A stretch of 57,725 bases of DNA from Burkholderiales bacterium (GTDB taxonomy: Bacteria; Pseudomonadota; Gammaproteobacteria; Burkholderiales; Casimicrobiaceae). Below, one piece after another: positions 9,320 through 19,826 of this stretch. A model generated the notes under the pieces. That model did no database searches. It was not told the DNA's origin and saw nothing but the letters and a program-made list of their open reading frames with translations. The position numbers and the translations under genes were made by a program. Within the stretch, counting starts at the first letter, position 1; every line of letters begins with the position of its first letter. Location of the stretch: NCBI GenBank assembly GCA_905339295.1, contig CAJPFI010000038.1:1-57725 (forward strand), in the 5' to 3' direction.

Positions 9320-11188
9320 ATGTCCCCAAGCACTCCGAACCGCGACGCGCGCGTGCGCCCGTTCGCCGTCCTGCTGTCCGTTTCGCTGGTCGCGCCGGCC
9401 GGCGCGGCCGCCGCGCAGTCCGCGGCGATCAAGTCCGCGTCGTTCGACCCGGTCGTCGTCACCGCGTCGCGCGGTCCGCAGTCGCTCGACGAGCTCGTCG
9501 CCGACGTCACCGTCATCGGCGCCGACGAGATCGCGCGCAGCGGCGCCGCGACGCTCGCGGCGTTGCTCATGCGTCAGCCGGGTGTCGAGGTCATCCAGAA
9601 CGGCGGCCCAGGCGCGACGTCCGGCGCGTTCATCCGCGGCGCGAACCGCGGGCAGACGGTCGTGCTGCTCGACGGGATGCGCCTCGAGTCGTCCACGGTC
9701 GGCGCCGCGTCGCTCGAGGCGATCCCGCTCGACCAGGTCGAGCGCATCGAGATCCTGCGCGGCCCCGCCTCGTCGCTCTACGGCGCCGACGCGATCGGCG
9801 GCGTGATCCAGATCTTCACGCGTCGCGGCGGCGACGCGCTCGCCGCGAACGCGAGCGCGGGGTACGGCACCCACGCGACGGCGACGGGCAGCGCGGGCAT
9901 CTCGGGATCGGCGGGGCCGCTGCGCTTCGCGCTGCAGGCGGGCGCGCGGCGCAGCGCCGGCTTCGACGCGATCGCCGATCCGTCGAATTTCTCGTCGAAT
10001 CCGGATCGCGACGGCTACCGCGCCGCGAACGCCGGCGCCTCCGCGAGCCTCGACTGGGTGAAGGGCCAGACGATCGTCGCGCGCTACCTGCGCAACCGCC
10101 TCGACAATGCGTTCGACGCCGCCGCCGGACACGACGACCGGACGATCACGGTGGTCGAGGCGTGGCAGGTCGAGTCCCGCAACCGCCTTGCCGCGGCGTG
10201 GAGCTGGACGCTCTCCGCCGGGCGCAGCGTGGACGACTCCACGTCGACGACCGGCTTCGGCGCGTTTGCGTACCGCACGCGCGACACCCAGTACCGCTGG
10301 CAGCACGACATCGCGCTGCCCGCCGGCAGCCTGTCGCTCGCGTACGAACGCCGCGAGGAGCGGCTCGACGAGAACGAGGGCTTTGCCGTGACCGCGCGCG
10401 ACACCGACGCCGTCGTCGCGATCTACCGTCTCGCGAGCGGACCGCATGCGCTGCAGGCGAACCTGCGCCACGACGAGTCGACGCAGTTCGGCGGGCGCAC
10501 GACCGGCACGCTCGCGTGGGGCTGGCGTTTCGCGCCCGGCTGGCGCGTCACCGCGAGCGCGGGCACGGCGTTCAAGGTGCCGACGTTCAACGACCTCTAC
10601 TTCCCCGGATTCTCGAATCCCGGCCTCGGACCCGAGACCTCCCGCGGTGTCGAGGCGGGACTCGCGTGGCACGGCACGGCCGGCGGCGCGCGCGTCGAGG
10701 CGCGCGCGACCGGCTGGCACAACCGGGTTCGCTCGCTGATCGTGTTCCAGTGCGACGAGGACTTCGCCTGCGCGCCGCAGAACGTCGACCACGCGACGCT
10801 GAAGGGCGTGACGCTCGCGGCGGATGCCGCATGGGACGGCACGTCGGTGAGGGCGTCGCTCGACCTGCAGTCGCCGGAGGACGACGCGACCGGCCGCCTG
10901 TTGCCGCGTCGCGCGCGCGCGCACGGCGCGCTGTCCGCGCTGCACCGGATCGGCCCGGTGTCGCTCGGCGCGGAGCTGGTGGCGTCGTCGAGGCGCTTCG
11001 ACGACGCGGCCAACGCGCGCGCGATGGGCGGCTACGCGGTCGTGAACCTCACCCTCGAGTGGACGGCAGGGCGAGGCGTCACGCTGTTCGCGCGCGGCGA
11101 CAACGTGCTCGATCGCGACTACGAGCTCGCGGCCGGCTACGCGACCGGCGGCGCGCAGGTGTTCGCGGGACTGCGATGGGCGCTGTGA
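9320..11188 (+). CDS. btuB: TonB-dependent vitamin B12 receptor BtuB
   Basis: An outer-membrane, TonB-dependent transporter for cobalamin, 622 residues, close to the length of E. coli BtuB. The start at 9320 is preceded by GGAAGG at 9308-9313 and followed by a signal peptide ending near AAAAQSA. After it come a TonB-box-like DPVVVTA, the plug domain (about residues 45-150, with the typical VERIEILRGPASSLYGADAIGG region) and a 22-strand-type barrel ending in an aromatic-containing terminus (GLRWAL). Control by the preceding cobalamin riboswitch supports the substrate. The frame is open further upstream into the riboswitch, but those codons are not coding. The next gene overlaps its stop. Confidence 0.95.
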   Translation: MSPSTPNRDARVRPFAVLLSVSLVAPAGAAAAQSAAIKSASFDPVVVTASRGPQSLDELVADVTVIGADEIARSGAATLAALLMRQPGVEVIQNGGPGATSGAFIRGANRGQTVVLLDGMRLESSTVGAASLEAIPLDQVERIEILRGPASSLYGADAIGGVIQIFTRRGGDALAANASAGYGTHATATGSAGISGSAGPLRFALQAGARRSAGFDAIADPSNFSSNPDRDGYRAANAGASASLDWVKGQTIVARYLRNRLDNAFDAAAGHDDRTITVVEAWQVESRNRLAAAWSWTLSAGRSVDDSTSTTGFGAFAYRTRDTQYRWQHDIALPAGSLSLAYERREERLDENEGFAVTARDTDAVVAIYRLASGPHALQANLRHDESTQFGGRTTGTLAWGWRFAPGWRVTASAGTAFKVPTFNDLYFPGFSNPGLGPETSRGVEAGLAWHGTAGGARVEARATGWHNRVRSLIVFQCDEDFACAPQNVDHATLKGVTLAADAAWDGTSVRASLDLQSPEDDATGRLLPRRARAHGALSALHRIGPVSLGAELVASSRRFDDAANARAMGGYAVVNLTLEWTAGRGVTLFARGDNVLDRDYELAAGYATGGAQVFAGLRWAL

Positions 11189-12063
11189 CCCTCCGCGTCG
11201 CGCTGGCGCTCGCGTGCGCCTTCGCGGCGCCCGCCCCGCAGGCGGCGCGCGTGGTCGACGACACCGGCGCGCCGGTCGAGCTCTCCGCGCCGGCGCGGCG
11301 CATCGTCACGCTGGCGCCGCACGCGGCGGAGCTCGTCGCCGCCGCGGGCGCCGCGTCCCGGCTGGTCGGCGTGATCGCGCACACCGACGCGCCGGCCGCC
11401 GCCCGCGCGCTGCCGGTCGTCGGCGACGTGAACGCGATCGACGTCGAGCGCATCCTCGCGCTTGCGCCCGACCTCGTGGTGACCTGGCCGTGGACGATGC
11501 CCGCGCAGGTCGCACGCCTGCGGGATCGGGGCATCCCGGTGTTCACGACCGCGCCACGCACGATCGACGCGATCGCGGCGAACATCGAGCGCCTCGGCGC
11601 ACTCGCCGGCACGTCGCCCGAGGCGACGGCGTCCGCGGCCGCGTTCCGCGCGCGCCTCGCATCGCTCGAGGCCGCCGTCCCGCGCGGCGCGCGGCTGCGG
11701 GTGTTCTACCAGTTGTCCGGCGCACCGCTCTACACGATCGGCGCCGGCCACACGATCACCGAGGCGATCGCGCTGTGCGGGGGCGAGAACGTGTTCGCGT
11801 CGCTGCCGGTGCCGGCGCCGGTCGTGAACGTCGAGGAGGTGCTCGCCCTGCGGCCGCAGCTGGTCGTCGCCGGCATCGAGAACGCCGTGCGCCCGTCCTG
11901 GCTCGACGACTGGCGCCGCTGGGAGGAGCTCCCGGCCGCGCGCGACGAGGGACTCGCCGTCGTCGACGCCAACCTGCTGCACCGGCCGGGACCGCGCTTC
12001 GTCGAGGGCGTGGCGCAGCTCTGCGCGGCCGTTGCGCGAGCGCTGCCCCGCGGCCGGGGGTAG
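11176..12063 (+). CDS. btuF: cobalamin ABC-transporter substrate-binding protein (BtuF-like)
   Basis: A periplasmic binding protein of the helical-backbone metal/B12 receptor family (Peripla_BP_2), about 295 residues. It begins with a signal peptide (ending near APAPQAA) and then VVDDTGAPVEL, RIVTLAPHAAELVAAAG, and a second lobe starting around VFYQLSGAPLYTIG. It would hand B12 to an inner-membrane BtuCD complex. The ATG at 11176 overlaps btuB by 13 bases; a GTG at 11185 in the same frame is also possible. btuC and btuD do not follow, so the permease and ATPase must be encoded elsewhere. Confidence 0.88.
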   Translation: MGAVTLRVALALACAFAAPAPQAARVVDDTGAPVELSAPARRIVTLAPHAAELVAAAGAASRLVGVIAHTDAPAAARALPVVGDVNAIDVERILALAPDLVVTWPWTMPAQVARLRDRGIPVFTTAPRTIDAIAANIERLGALAGTSPEATASAAAFRARLASLEAAVPRGARLRVFYQLSGAPLYTIGAGHTITEAIALCGGENVFASLPVPAPVVNVEEVLALRPQLVVAGIENAVRPSWLDDWRRWEELPAARDEGLAVVDANLLHRPGPRFVEGVAQLCAAVARALPRGRG

Positions 12064-12158
12064 AATCGCGACGCACGCCGGGGGACGATTTCGGGTCGGC
12101 AGGCCCGGTTCCGGTCTGCCCGCCCCTTCCCCCCGGCTGCCCGGCCCGGGGAAACGCC

Positions 12159-12767
12159 ATGAACAAGGCCTTCACGCGCGAGAACGACGCCGCGACCGAT
12201 GCGGACGACGACGACCTCGACGCCGCGCCTGCGCTGCCGCCGGGCTCGCGCAATTACATGACGCCGGGCGGCTTCGCGCGGCTCAAGGCGGAGCTCGACG
12301 GACTCGTCGCGACCGAGCGGCCGGCGCTCGTCGCGACGGTCGCGTGGGCGGCGTCCAACGGCGACCGCTCCGAGAACGGCGACTATCTCTACGGCAAGAA
12401 GAGGCTGCGCGAGATCGACCGGCGCATCCGCTTCCTCGTGAAGCGCCTCGACGCGGCGGAGGTGGTCGACCCGGCGTCGCGCGCCATCGACGGCGTCGAC
12501 CAGGTGTTCTTCGGCGCGACAGTCGACTACGCGACGCAGCGGGGCGAGCGGCGCACGATCTCCATCGTCGGGATCGACGAGACCGACGTCGCCCTCGGCT
12601 ACGTCTCGTGGATCTCGCCGGTGGCCCGCGCGCTCACGCGGGCGCGCGAGGGCGACGTCGTGGCGCTGCGCACGCCGGCCGGCAACGAGGAGCTGGAAAT
12701 CCTCGAGATCCGCTACGTGCCGCTCGCCACCGGACCGGTGGCCGCGCCGCCGGTCGCGCGCGGTTGA
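12159..12767 (+). CDS. greB: transcription elongation factor GreB
   Basis: A Gre factor that enters the RNA polymerase secondary channel and stimulates cleavage of backtracked transcripts. The 202-residue protein has the N-terminal coiled coil with the acidic tip region SENGDYLYGKKRLREIDRR, typical of GreB rather than GreA, and a C-terminal FKBP-like domain (YVSWISPVARALTRAREGD). An acidic N-terminal extension of about 35 residues, with a run of Asp, precedes the conserved start MTPGGFARLKAEL. The ATG at 12159 was chosen for its position just after GGGGAAA. The gene sits between the btu genes and zapA. Confidence 0.94.
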   Translation: MNKAFTRENDAATDADDDDLDAAPALPPGSRNYMTPGGFARLKAELDGLVATERPALVATVAWAASNGDRSENGDYLYGKKRLREIDRRIRFLVKRLDAAEVVDPASRAIDGVDQVFFGATVDYATQRGERRTISIVGIDETDVALGYVSWISPVARALTRAREGDVVALRTPAGNEELEILEIRYVPLATGPVAAPPVARG

Positions 12768-12802
12768 CGCTCGCACGGGTTGCCCTCACCATAGTCATCG
12801 CC

Positions 12803-12997
12803 ATGGAACAGGATCTCGCGCTCCTCGAGCAGAAGCTCGCGATGCTGATCGCGCACACGCGCGCGCTCCGCGCCGCGAACGAGGACCTGCGCACGAAGCT
12901 CGCCCAGGCGCAGGCGCACGAACGCCTGCTCGACGAGCGCATGCGCGCGGCGGCGAGCCGCCTCGACGCGCTGCTCGCGAGAATGCCCGCCGAATGA
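12803..12997 (+). CDS. small coiled-coil protein (TIGR02449 family)
   Basis: A 64-residue protein predicted to be almost entirely alpha-helical coiled coil (MEQDLALLEQKLAML, then regular Leu/Ala heptads to the end). It matches the short TIGR02449-type protein that commonly precedes zapA in beta- and gammaproteobacteria. The function is unknown; the size and coiled coil recall ZapB and SlyX, and the link to zapA hints at cell division. Its stop codon overlaps the zapA start (ATGA), so the two are probably translationally coupled. Confidence 0.8.
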   Translation: MEQDLALLEQKLAMLIAHTRALRAANEDLRTKLAQAQAHERLLDERMRAAASRLDALLARMPAE

Positions 12998-13338
12998 CCA
13001 CGCGCCCGCCCGCCGGCGAGAAGCCGCTGCAGCTCGACGTCTCGATCCTCGGGCGCGAATACAAGGTCGCGTGCAAGGAGTCCGAGCGCGCCGAGCTGAT
13101 GCAGGCGGTCGCGCTGCTCGACGCGCGCATGCGCGAGATCCGGGACACGGGCAAGGTCGCGGCGATCGACCGCATCGCGGTCATGGCCGCCCTGAACCTC
13201 GCGCACGAGGTGCTCCGCGCGCGGGCGGGGACGAAGTCACACGCCGCGCCGATTGACGACGCGCGCGCGCAGCGTAGAATCCATTCGATGCAGTCCGCCA
13301 TCGACCAGTTGATGGCAGGGCAGGATAAGCTGCTGTGA
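12994..13338 (+). CDS. zapA: cell division protein ZapA
   Basis: A 114-residue FtsZ-ring stabiliser. The N-terminal globular part has the conserved LDVSILGREYKVACKESER pattern, followed by the helix with LDARMREIRDTGKVAAIDRIAVMAALNLAHE. ZapA cross-links FtsZ protofilaments at midcell. It overlaps the preceding coiled-coil gene by four bases and is followed directly by the 6S RNA gene, the same linkage as in E. coli (zapA-ssrS). A strong promoter for 6S RNA is embedded in its 3' end. Confidence 0.94.
   Translation: MTTRPPAGEKPLQLDVSILGREYKVACKESERAELMQAVALLDARMREIRDTGKVAAIDRIAVMAALNLAHEVLRARAGTKSHAAPIDDARAQRRIHSMQSAIDQLMAGQDKLL
13253..13280 (+). promoter_or_regulatory. sigma-70 promoter inside zapA, probably for 6S RNA
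   Basis: TTGACG at 13253-13258 and TAGAAT at 13275-13280 are separated by 16 bases, a near-consensus sigma-70 promoter inside the last third of zapA. Transcription would start near 13287, about 90 bases ahead of the mature 6S RNA 5' end, as expected for a longer 6S precursor. Confidence 0.7.
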
Positions 13339-13375
13339 ATGCCGCGCGCCGCGGCCGGCCGCCGCGACGCGCTCC

Positions 13376-13558
13376 CTCCAATCCCTGCGGTGTTCGAGAA
13401 CGGCCAGACATTCCTTGAACCAATGCCAATCGGCGAGGCTGCCGAGCCTTGTAGCGAGCCGGTGTGCGCTCCCCACGCGGGAGCACCTGATGGCTCCGGC
13501 AGGCGGCCACCCTGAACCCAGGTTCGGGATGAGGGCTTGACGGCATCTGCGGGGACCC
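13376..13558 (+). ncRNA. ssrS: 6S RNA
   Basis: The transcript is about 183 bases and carries the betaproteobacterial 6S hallmarks. The closing stem pairs TCCCTGCGG at its 5' end with GCATCTGCGGGGA at its 3' end (nine pairs including wobbles), and between them lie the internal segments TTCCTTGAACC and CCTGAACCCAGGTTCGGG, which bracket the open-promoter-like bubble. 6S RNA binds the sigma-70 RNA polymerase holoenzyme in stationary phase. The position directly after zapA is the conserved one. The usual following gene, 5-formyl-THF cyclo-ligase, is absent here. The ends are estimated from the stem and are good to a few bases. Confidence 0.92.
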
Positions 13559-13822
13559 ATGCAGGACGGGCGCGACGGCGCCCGGCAGCGACAGGGCGGC
13601 GCCGGCGACGGCGCCGTTCGCGCTCCATGGGAGTTGAGGAGGCGGGAATTGGGAGGCAGGCGAACGGGAATCGCGCAACGGTGGCTCGTCGGGCCCCGAA
13701 CCTCGGTCCCCTCGCACGCGGGGAGCGGGCCGGGGCGATGGGTCCGCCCGGAATCGCCCCCTTCCGATTTCCCGAGCTTGTCCCGCGTCACCACGCGCCG
13801 ATTCCACGTCGCCCCGAACGCC

Positions 13823-14284
13823 ATGCGCCACTGGCTGATGAAGTCCGAGCCGGACGAGTTCTCGATCGACGACCTCGCGCGCGCGCCGCGCCGGACGACG
13901 GCGTGGTTCGGCGTGCGCAACTACCAGGCGCGCAACTACATGCGCGACGACATGAAGGTCGGCGACCAGGCGCTCTTCTATCATTCGAGCTGCCCGGAAC
14001 CGGGCGTCGCGGGGATCGTGCGCGTGTCCGCGCCCGCGCATCCCGACGAGACACAGTTCGACCCGGGGAGCGGCTACTACGATCCCAGGGCCACGCGCGC
14101 GGCGCCGCGCTGGCTCAACGTCGACGTCACGCTGGTCGCGAAGACGCGCCTCGTGCCGCTCGCGGAGCTCCGCGCGGCGAAGGGCCTGCAGGACATGGTC
14201 ATCCTGAAGCGCGGCAACCGCCTGTCGATCACGCCGGTCACCGAAGGCGAATGGAAGGCGGTGATCAGGCTGGCGCGAGGATGA
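13823..14284 (+). CDS. EVE domain-containing protein
   Basis: A 153-residue cytoplasmic protein made of a single EVE (PUA-like) domain: MRHWLMKSEPDEFSIDDL, then TAWFGVRNYQARNYMRDDMKVGDQALFYHSS and WLNVDVTLV. EVE domains recognise modified bases in nucleic acids; the free-standing bacterial form is common next to 6S RNA and zapA in betaproteobacteria, but its job is unknown. The ATG at 13823 gives the canonical N-terminus. The 264 bases between 6S RNA and this gene contain no recognisable gene or terminator with a T-run. Confidence 0.9.
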   Translation: MRHWLMKSEPDEFSIDDLARAPRRTTAWFGVRNYQARNYMRDDMKVGDQALFYHSSCPEPGVAGIVRVSAPAHPDETQFDPGSGYYDPRATRAAPRWLNVDVTLVAKTRLVPLAELRAAKGLQDMVILKRGNRLSITPVTEGEWKAVIRLARG

Positions 14285-14341
14285 CGTCCCCACGCAGCTC
14301 GCCGAGTCCGCCGCCAGCGGTCGCCGGGACGCGGGCCTGAC

Positions 14342-15148
14342 GTGGAGCCGCTGCTCTTCGTCGTCTACGTCGCGCTGGGCGTGTTCGTGGGCTTCCTCGC
14401 CGGCCTCCTCGGCATCGGCGGAGGCATGACGATCGTGCCGGTGCTCGTCGCCGTGTTCACGCGCGAGGGTTTCGCGCTCGAGCACGTCCTGCCGCTCTCG
14501 ATCGGGACCGCCTCGGCGACGATCATGTTCACGGCGATCTCGTCGGCGCGCGCGCACCATGGCCACGGCGCCGTCGACTGGGGGATCGTGCGCGTGATGG
14601 CGCCGGGGCTGATCGTCGGATCGCTCGTGGGGCCGCAGATCGCGAGCGCGATGCCGGCGCGCGCGATGGCCGCGGCGTTCGCGGTGTTCACGTGGTTCAC
14701 AGCTTTTCGCCTGATCCGCAGGGCGGAGGCAAGGGCGACGCGCGAGCTGCCCGTGGGCGCGGGGCTGTTCGGCGTCGGCGCCGGCATCGGGGTGTTGTCC
14801 GGTGCGCTGGGCGTGGGCGGCGCCTTCCTGTCGGTGCCGTTCATGGTTCGCTGCCGCGTGCGGATGCACGCGGCGGTGGCGACCTCTGCGGCGCTGGGCA
14901 TCCCGATCGCGATCGCCGCGACGATCGGGTTCGTGTACGCGGGACTTCGGAAGAGCGGGCTGCCCGCGCACGCAATCGGCTACGTCTACCTGCCCGCGCT
15001 CGCCGGGATCGTCGTCTCGAGCATGATCGCCGCGCCCTTCGGTGCGCGCCTCGCGCATCGGTGGAGGGGCGCGACGCTCAGGCGCGCGTTCGCCGTGCTG
15101 ATGTCGGTCCTGGGCTGCTACATGCTTTGGCGCGCGCTGGGCGGGTGA
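14342..15148 (+). CDS. TauE/SafE family sulfite/anion exporter
   Basis: A 268-residue inner-membrane protein with about eight transmembrane segments in two homologous halves, each with a glycine-rich motif: GFLAGLLGIGGGMTIVP near residue 20 and GVLSGALGVGGAFLSVPF near residue 150. Both are TauE/SafE family signatures. Family members move sulfite, sulfoacetate and other organic anions. It starts with GTG and follows the EVE gene after 57 bases, and it converges on the end of the formate dehydrogenase operon. The substrate cannot be told; a link to the oxalate/formate locus is possible but not shown. Confidence 0.85.
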   Translation: MEPLLFVVYVALGVFVGFLAGLLGIGGGMTIVPVLVAVFTREGFALEHVLPLSIGTASATIMFTAISSARAHHGHGAVDWGIVRVMAPGLIVGSLVGPQIASAMPARAMAAAFAVFTWFTAFRLIRRAEARATRELPVGAGLFGVGAGIGVLSGALGVGGAFLSVPFMVRCRVRMHAAVATSAALGIPIAIAATIGFVYAGLRKSGLPAHAIGYVYLPALAGIVVSSMIAAPFGARLAHRWRGATLRRAFAVLMSVLGCYMLWRALGG

Positions 15149-15217
15149 GCCGGGACCCGCCCGATGCGCCGCGAGGACGCCCGGGTCGCCCGGCCGGGGA
15201 GCTCCCGGCGGCCGGCG

Positions 15218-18010
15218 TCAGCCGGCTCCGGCACGCTCGTAGCCGAACGTCCGGTGCGGCTCGCCGCCCGCGCTGACCCTCACCGCGCAGTACTTGAATT
15301 CGGGGATCTTGCCGTAGGGGTCGAGCGCCGGGTTGGTGAGCAGGTTCGCCGCAGCCTCGTGGTAGCAGAACGGCAGGAAGATCGCGCCGCGCGGCGTCCC
15401 GTCGTCGGCGCGCGCGAAGAACGTGACCTCGCCCCGCCGCGACGCGACGGTGACCGCGCCTCCCGGCGCGACGCCGAGCTGCGCGAGGTCGGCGGAATTG
15501 AGCGAAGCGACGGGCACGGGCTCGATCGCGTCGAGGACCTCGGAGCGGCGCGTCATGCTGCCGGTGTGCCAGTGCTCGAGTTGCCTGCCGGTGATCAGCA
15601 CCCACGGGTACTCGGCGTCAGGCTGCTCGTCGGCGCGGATCAGCCCCGCGGGCACGAGGCGCGCCCGGCCGCTCGCCGTCGGGAAGCGCTCGGTGAACAC
15701 GACGGCCTCGCCCGGATCGCCCTCCCGCTCGCACGGGTAGGTGACCGAGTGCTCGCGCTCGAGCCGGTCCCAGGTGATGCCCGCGATCGACGGCATGCCC
15801 TTGCGCATCTCGTCGAACACGTCGCGCGGGTGCGCGTAGCGCCAGTCGAGGCCCATCCGCCGGCCCATGTCGACGATGATCGCGAGGTCCTGCCGCGCCT
15901 CGCCCGGCGGCGCGAGCGCCTGCCGGCCCATCTGCACCGTGCGGTCGGTGTTCGTGAATGTCCCGGTCTTCTCCGGGAACGCGGAGGCAGGCAGGATCAC
16001 GTCGGCGAGGTAGCAGGTCTCGGTCGGGAAGATGTCCTGCACGACCAGCATCTCGAGCTTCGCGAGCGCCTCGCGCGCGTGTCCCGCGTCGGGGTCCGAC
16101 ATCGCCGGATTCTCGCCCATGATGTACATGCCGCGGATCTCTCCGGCGTGCACGGCGTCCATGATCTCGACCACGGTGAGGCCGGGCTTCGCGTCGAGCG
16201 TCGCGCCCCACAGCTTCTCGAACAGCGCGCGCGCGGCGGCATCGTCGACGCGCTGGTAGTCCGGGAACACCATCGGGATCAGGCCCGCGTCGGAGGCGCC
16301 CTGCACGTTGTTCTGCCCGCGCAGCGGGTGCAATCCGGAGCCCGGCTTGCCGATCTGCCCGGTGAGCATCGCCAGCGCGATCAGGCAGCGCGCGTTGTCG
16401 GTGCCGTGGATGTGCTGCGAGATGCCCATCCCCCACAGGATCATCGATCCGCGCGAGGTCGCGAACGCGCGCGCCACCTCGCGGATCGTCCCGGCCGGGA
16501 TGCCGCACACGCCGGCCATCGCCTCGGGGCTGAACGCGGCGACGTTTCTCGCGAGCTCGTCGTAGTTGCTGGTGCGCTCCGCGACGAACGCACGGTCGAC
16601 GAGCCCCTCCTCGACGATCGTGTGCATCATCGCGTTCAGCAGCGCGACGTCGGTGTCCGGCCTGAACTGCAGGTAGCGCCACGCGTGCCGCGCGAGCTCG
16701 GAACGGCGCGGATCGGCGAGGACGAGCCGCGTTCCCCGCCTGACCGCGTTCTTGATCCACGTGGCCGCGACCGGATGGTTGACGACGGGATTCGCGCCGA
16801 TCAGCAGCACGACGTCGGCCGCGAGCACGTCCATCACGGGGTTCGACACCGCGCCCGAACCGATGCCCTCGAGCAGCGCCGCGACGCTCGACGCGTGGCA
16901 CAGCCGCGTGCAGTGGTCGACATTGTTGGTGCCGAAGCCGGTGCGCACGAGCTTCTGGAACAGGTACGCCTCCTCGTTGCTGCCCTTCGCGGAGCCGAAG
17001 CCGGCGAGCGCGCGGGGTCCGCGGGTGTCGCGGATCCGCCGGAGCGTGCCGCTCGCGATGGCCATCGCCTCGTCCCACGTCGCCTCGCGGAACGCGGCGA
17101 GCAGGTCGGCGCGGTCGACGATGGCGTGCGCGTCCTTCGGCGCCCCGACGCGACGGACCAGGGGCTTCGTGAGGCGCTGCGGATGCGAGACGTAGTCGAA
17201 GCCGAAGCGGCCCTTGACGCACAGCCGCTCGCGGTTCGCCGGGCCGTCGCGGCCCTCGACGCGCACGATCGCGTTCTCGTGCACGTGGTAGGTGATCTGG
17301 CAGCCGACCCCGCAGTAGGGGCACACGGACGCGACGGTGCGGTCGACCGGCTTCAGGTAGGCGTCGCCGGCGGGCGCGAGCGCGCCGGTCGGGCATGCCT
17401 GCACGCACTCGCCGCACGCGACGCACGACGACGCCCCCATCGGGTCGTCCAGGTCGAAAACGATCGCCGAGTGCGAGCCGCGGTGCGCATAGCCGATCAC
17501 GTCGTTGACCTGCGCCTCGCGGCACGCGCGCACGCAGCGCGTGCACTGGATGCACGCGTCGAGGTTGACCGCCATCGCCGGATGCGAGAGGTCGGCCCGC
17601 GGCTGCTCGCGCGCGGGGAAGCGCGTCCTGCCGATGCCGAGCCTCCTGCGCCACAGTTCCAGCTCGGAGTCCGGCTTGTAGACGCGCTCGGGAACGTCGG
17701 AGGCGAGCAGCTCGACGATCATCCTCTGCGCGTGCATCGCCCGCGGGCTGTCGGTGGTCACTTCCATGCCGGACGCCGGCGTGCGGCAGCACGACGGCGC
17801 GAGCACGCGCTCGCCCTTGATCTCGACCATGCACGAGCGGCAGTTGCCGTCCGGCCGCAGCCCCGGCTTGTGGCACAGCCGCGGGATGGGCACGCCCAGC
17901 CGGTCGGCGACCGCGAGGATCGTCTCGCCCGGGGCCGCGCCGGCGTCCGCCCCGTTCAGCTTGAATGCGATCGTCGGCGCCGGGCGCGGGGTTTCGAGCG
18001 GAGCGTTCAT
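15218..18010 (-). CDS. fdsA: NAD-dependent formate dehydrogenase, alpha (molybdenum) subunit
   Basis: The catalytic subunit of the soluble, oxygen-tolerant formate dehydrogenase (formate + NAD to CO2 + NADH), 930 residues. In order: an N-terminal [2Fe-2S] domain (CHKPG, CRSC, CC near residues 45-80); a His/Cys cluster region; two [4Fe-4S] motifs (CIQCTRCVRAC and CVACGECVQACP, about 150-210); a further cluster CPYCGVGC; then the bis-MGD domain. The active-site residue is Cys, not selenocysteine, in HCTRLCHASS. It is the last gene of the oxalate operon and would oxidise the formate released from formyl-CoA. No fdsC (fdhD) or fdsD gene follows, so cofactor sulfuration must be supplied from elsewhere. 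Confidence 0.94.
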   Translation of the reverse strand: MNAPLETPRPAPTIAFKLNGADAGAAPGETILAVADRLGVPIPRLCHKPGLRPDGNCRSCMVEIKGERVLAPSCCRTPASGMEVTTDSPRAMHAQRMIVELLASDVPERVYKPDSELELWRRRLGIGRTRFPAREQPRADLSHPAMAVNLDACIQCTRCVRACREAQVNDVIGYAHRGSHSAIVFDLDDPMGASSCVACGECVQACPTGALAPAGDAYLKPVDRTVASVCPYCGVGCQITYHVHENAIVRVEGRDGPANRERLCVKGRFGFDYVSHPQRLTKPLVRRVGAPKDAHAIVDRADLLAAFREATWDEAMAIASGTLRRIRDTRGPRALAGFGSAKGSNEEAYLFQKLVRTGFGTNNVDHCTRLCHASSVAALLEGIGSGAVSNPVMDVLAADVVLLIGANPVVNHPVAATWIKNAVRRGTRLVLADPRRSELARHAWRYLQFRPDTDVALLNAMMHTIVEEGLVDRAFVAERTSNYDELARNVAAFSPEAMAGVCGIPAGTIREVARAFATSRGSMILWGMGISQHIHGTDNARCLIALAMLTGQIGKPGSGLHPLRGQNNVQGASDAGLIPMVFPDYQRVDDAAARALFEKLWGATLDAKPGLTVVEIMDAVHAGEIRGMYIMGENPAMSDPDAGHAREALAKLEMLVVQDIFPTETCYLADVILPASAFPEKTGTFTNTDRTVQMGRQALAPPGEARQDLAIIVDMGRRMGLDWRYAHPRDVFDEMRKGMPSIAGITWDRLEREHSVTYPCEREGDPGEAVVFTERFPTASGRARLVPAGLIRADEQPDAEYPWVLITGRQLEHWHTGSMTRRSEVLDAIEPVPVASLNSADLAQLGVAPGGAVTVASRRGEVTFFARADDGTPRGAIFLPFCYHEAAANLLTNPALDPYGKIPEFKYCAVRVSAGGEPHRTFGYERAGAG

Positions 18011-18115
18011 GACCGGACCGTCCTGATCGGCGCTCGCGGACGCGCCGATCGCGAGTCTCCCCGCGTCGGGGAGGCGGCGGGGCGGGAGCCGGGGGCTGGG
18101 GGCGCCACGGCGGCC

Positions 18116-19801
<1,686 letters not shown>

Positions 19802-19826
19802 CGCGGAGGGGCCGCTGCGTTCGGCC

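Noticed and set aside
8515-12063. A 1182-codon open frame on the plus strand
   Set aside because: Only its last 295 codons match a family (BtuF-like); the rest is Arg-rich and mirrors btuB and the riboswitch in another frame, a common effect of very high GC.
14342-15148. TauE/SafE permease as the oxalate or formate exporter
   Set aside because: It is on the opposite strand, has a different upstream neighbour, and family members have many substrates; there is no sequence evidence for this role.
15218-18010. Selenocysteine formate dehydrogenase
   Set aside because: The active-site position holds Cys (HCTRLCHASS), and there is no in-frame TGA in the gene.
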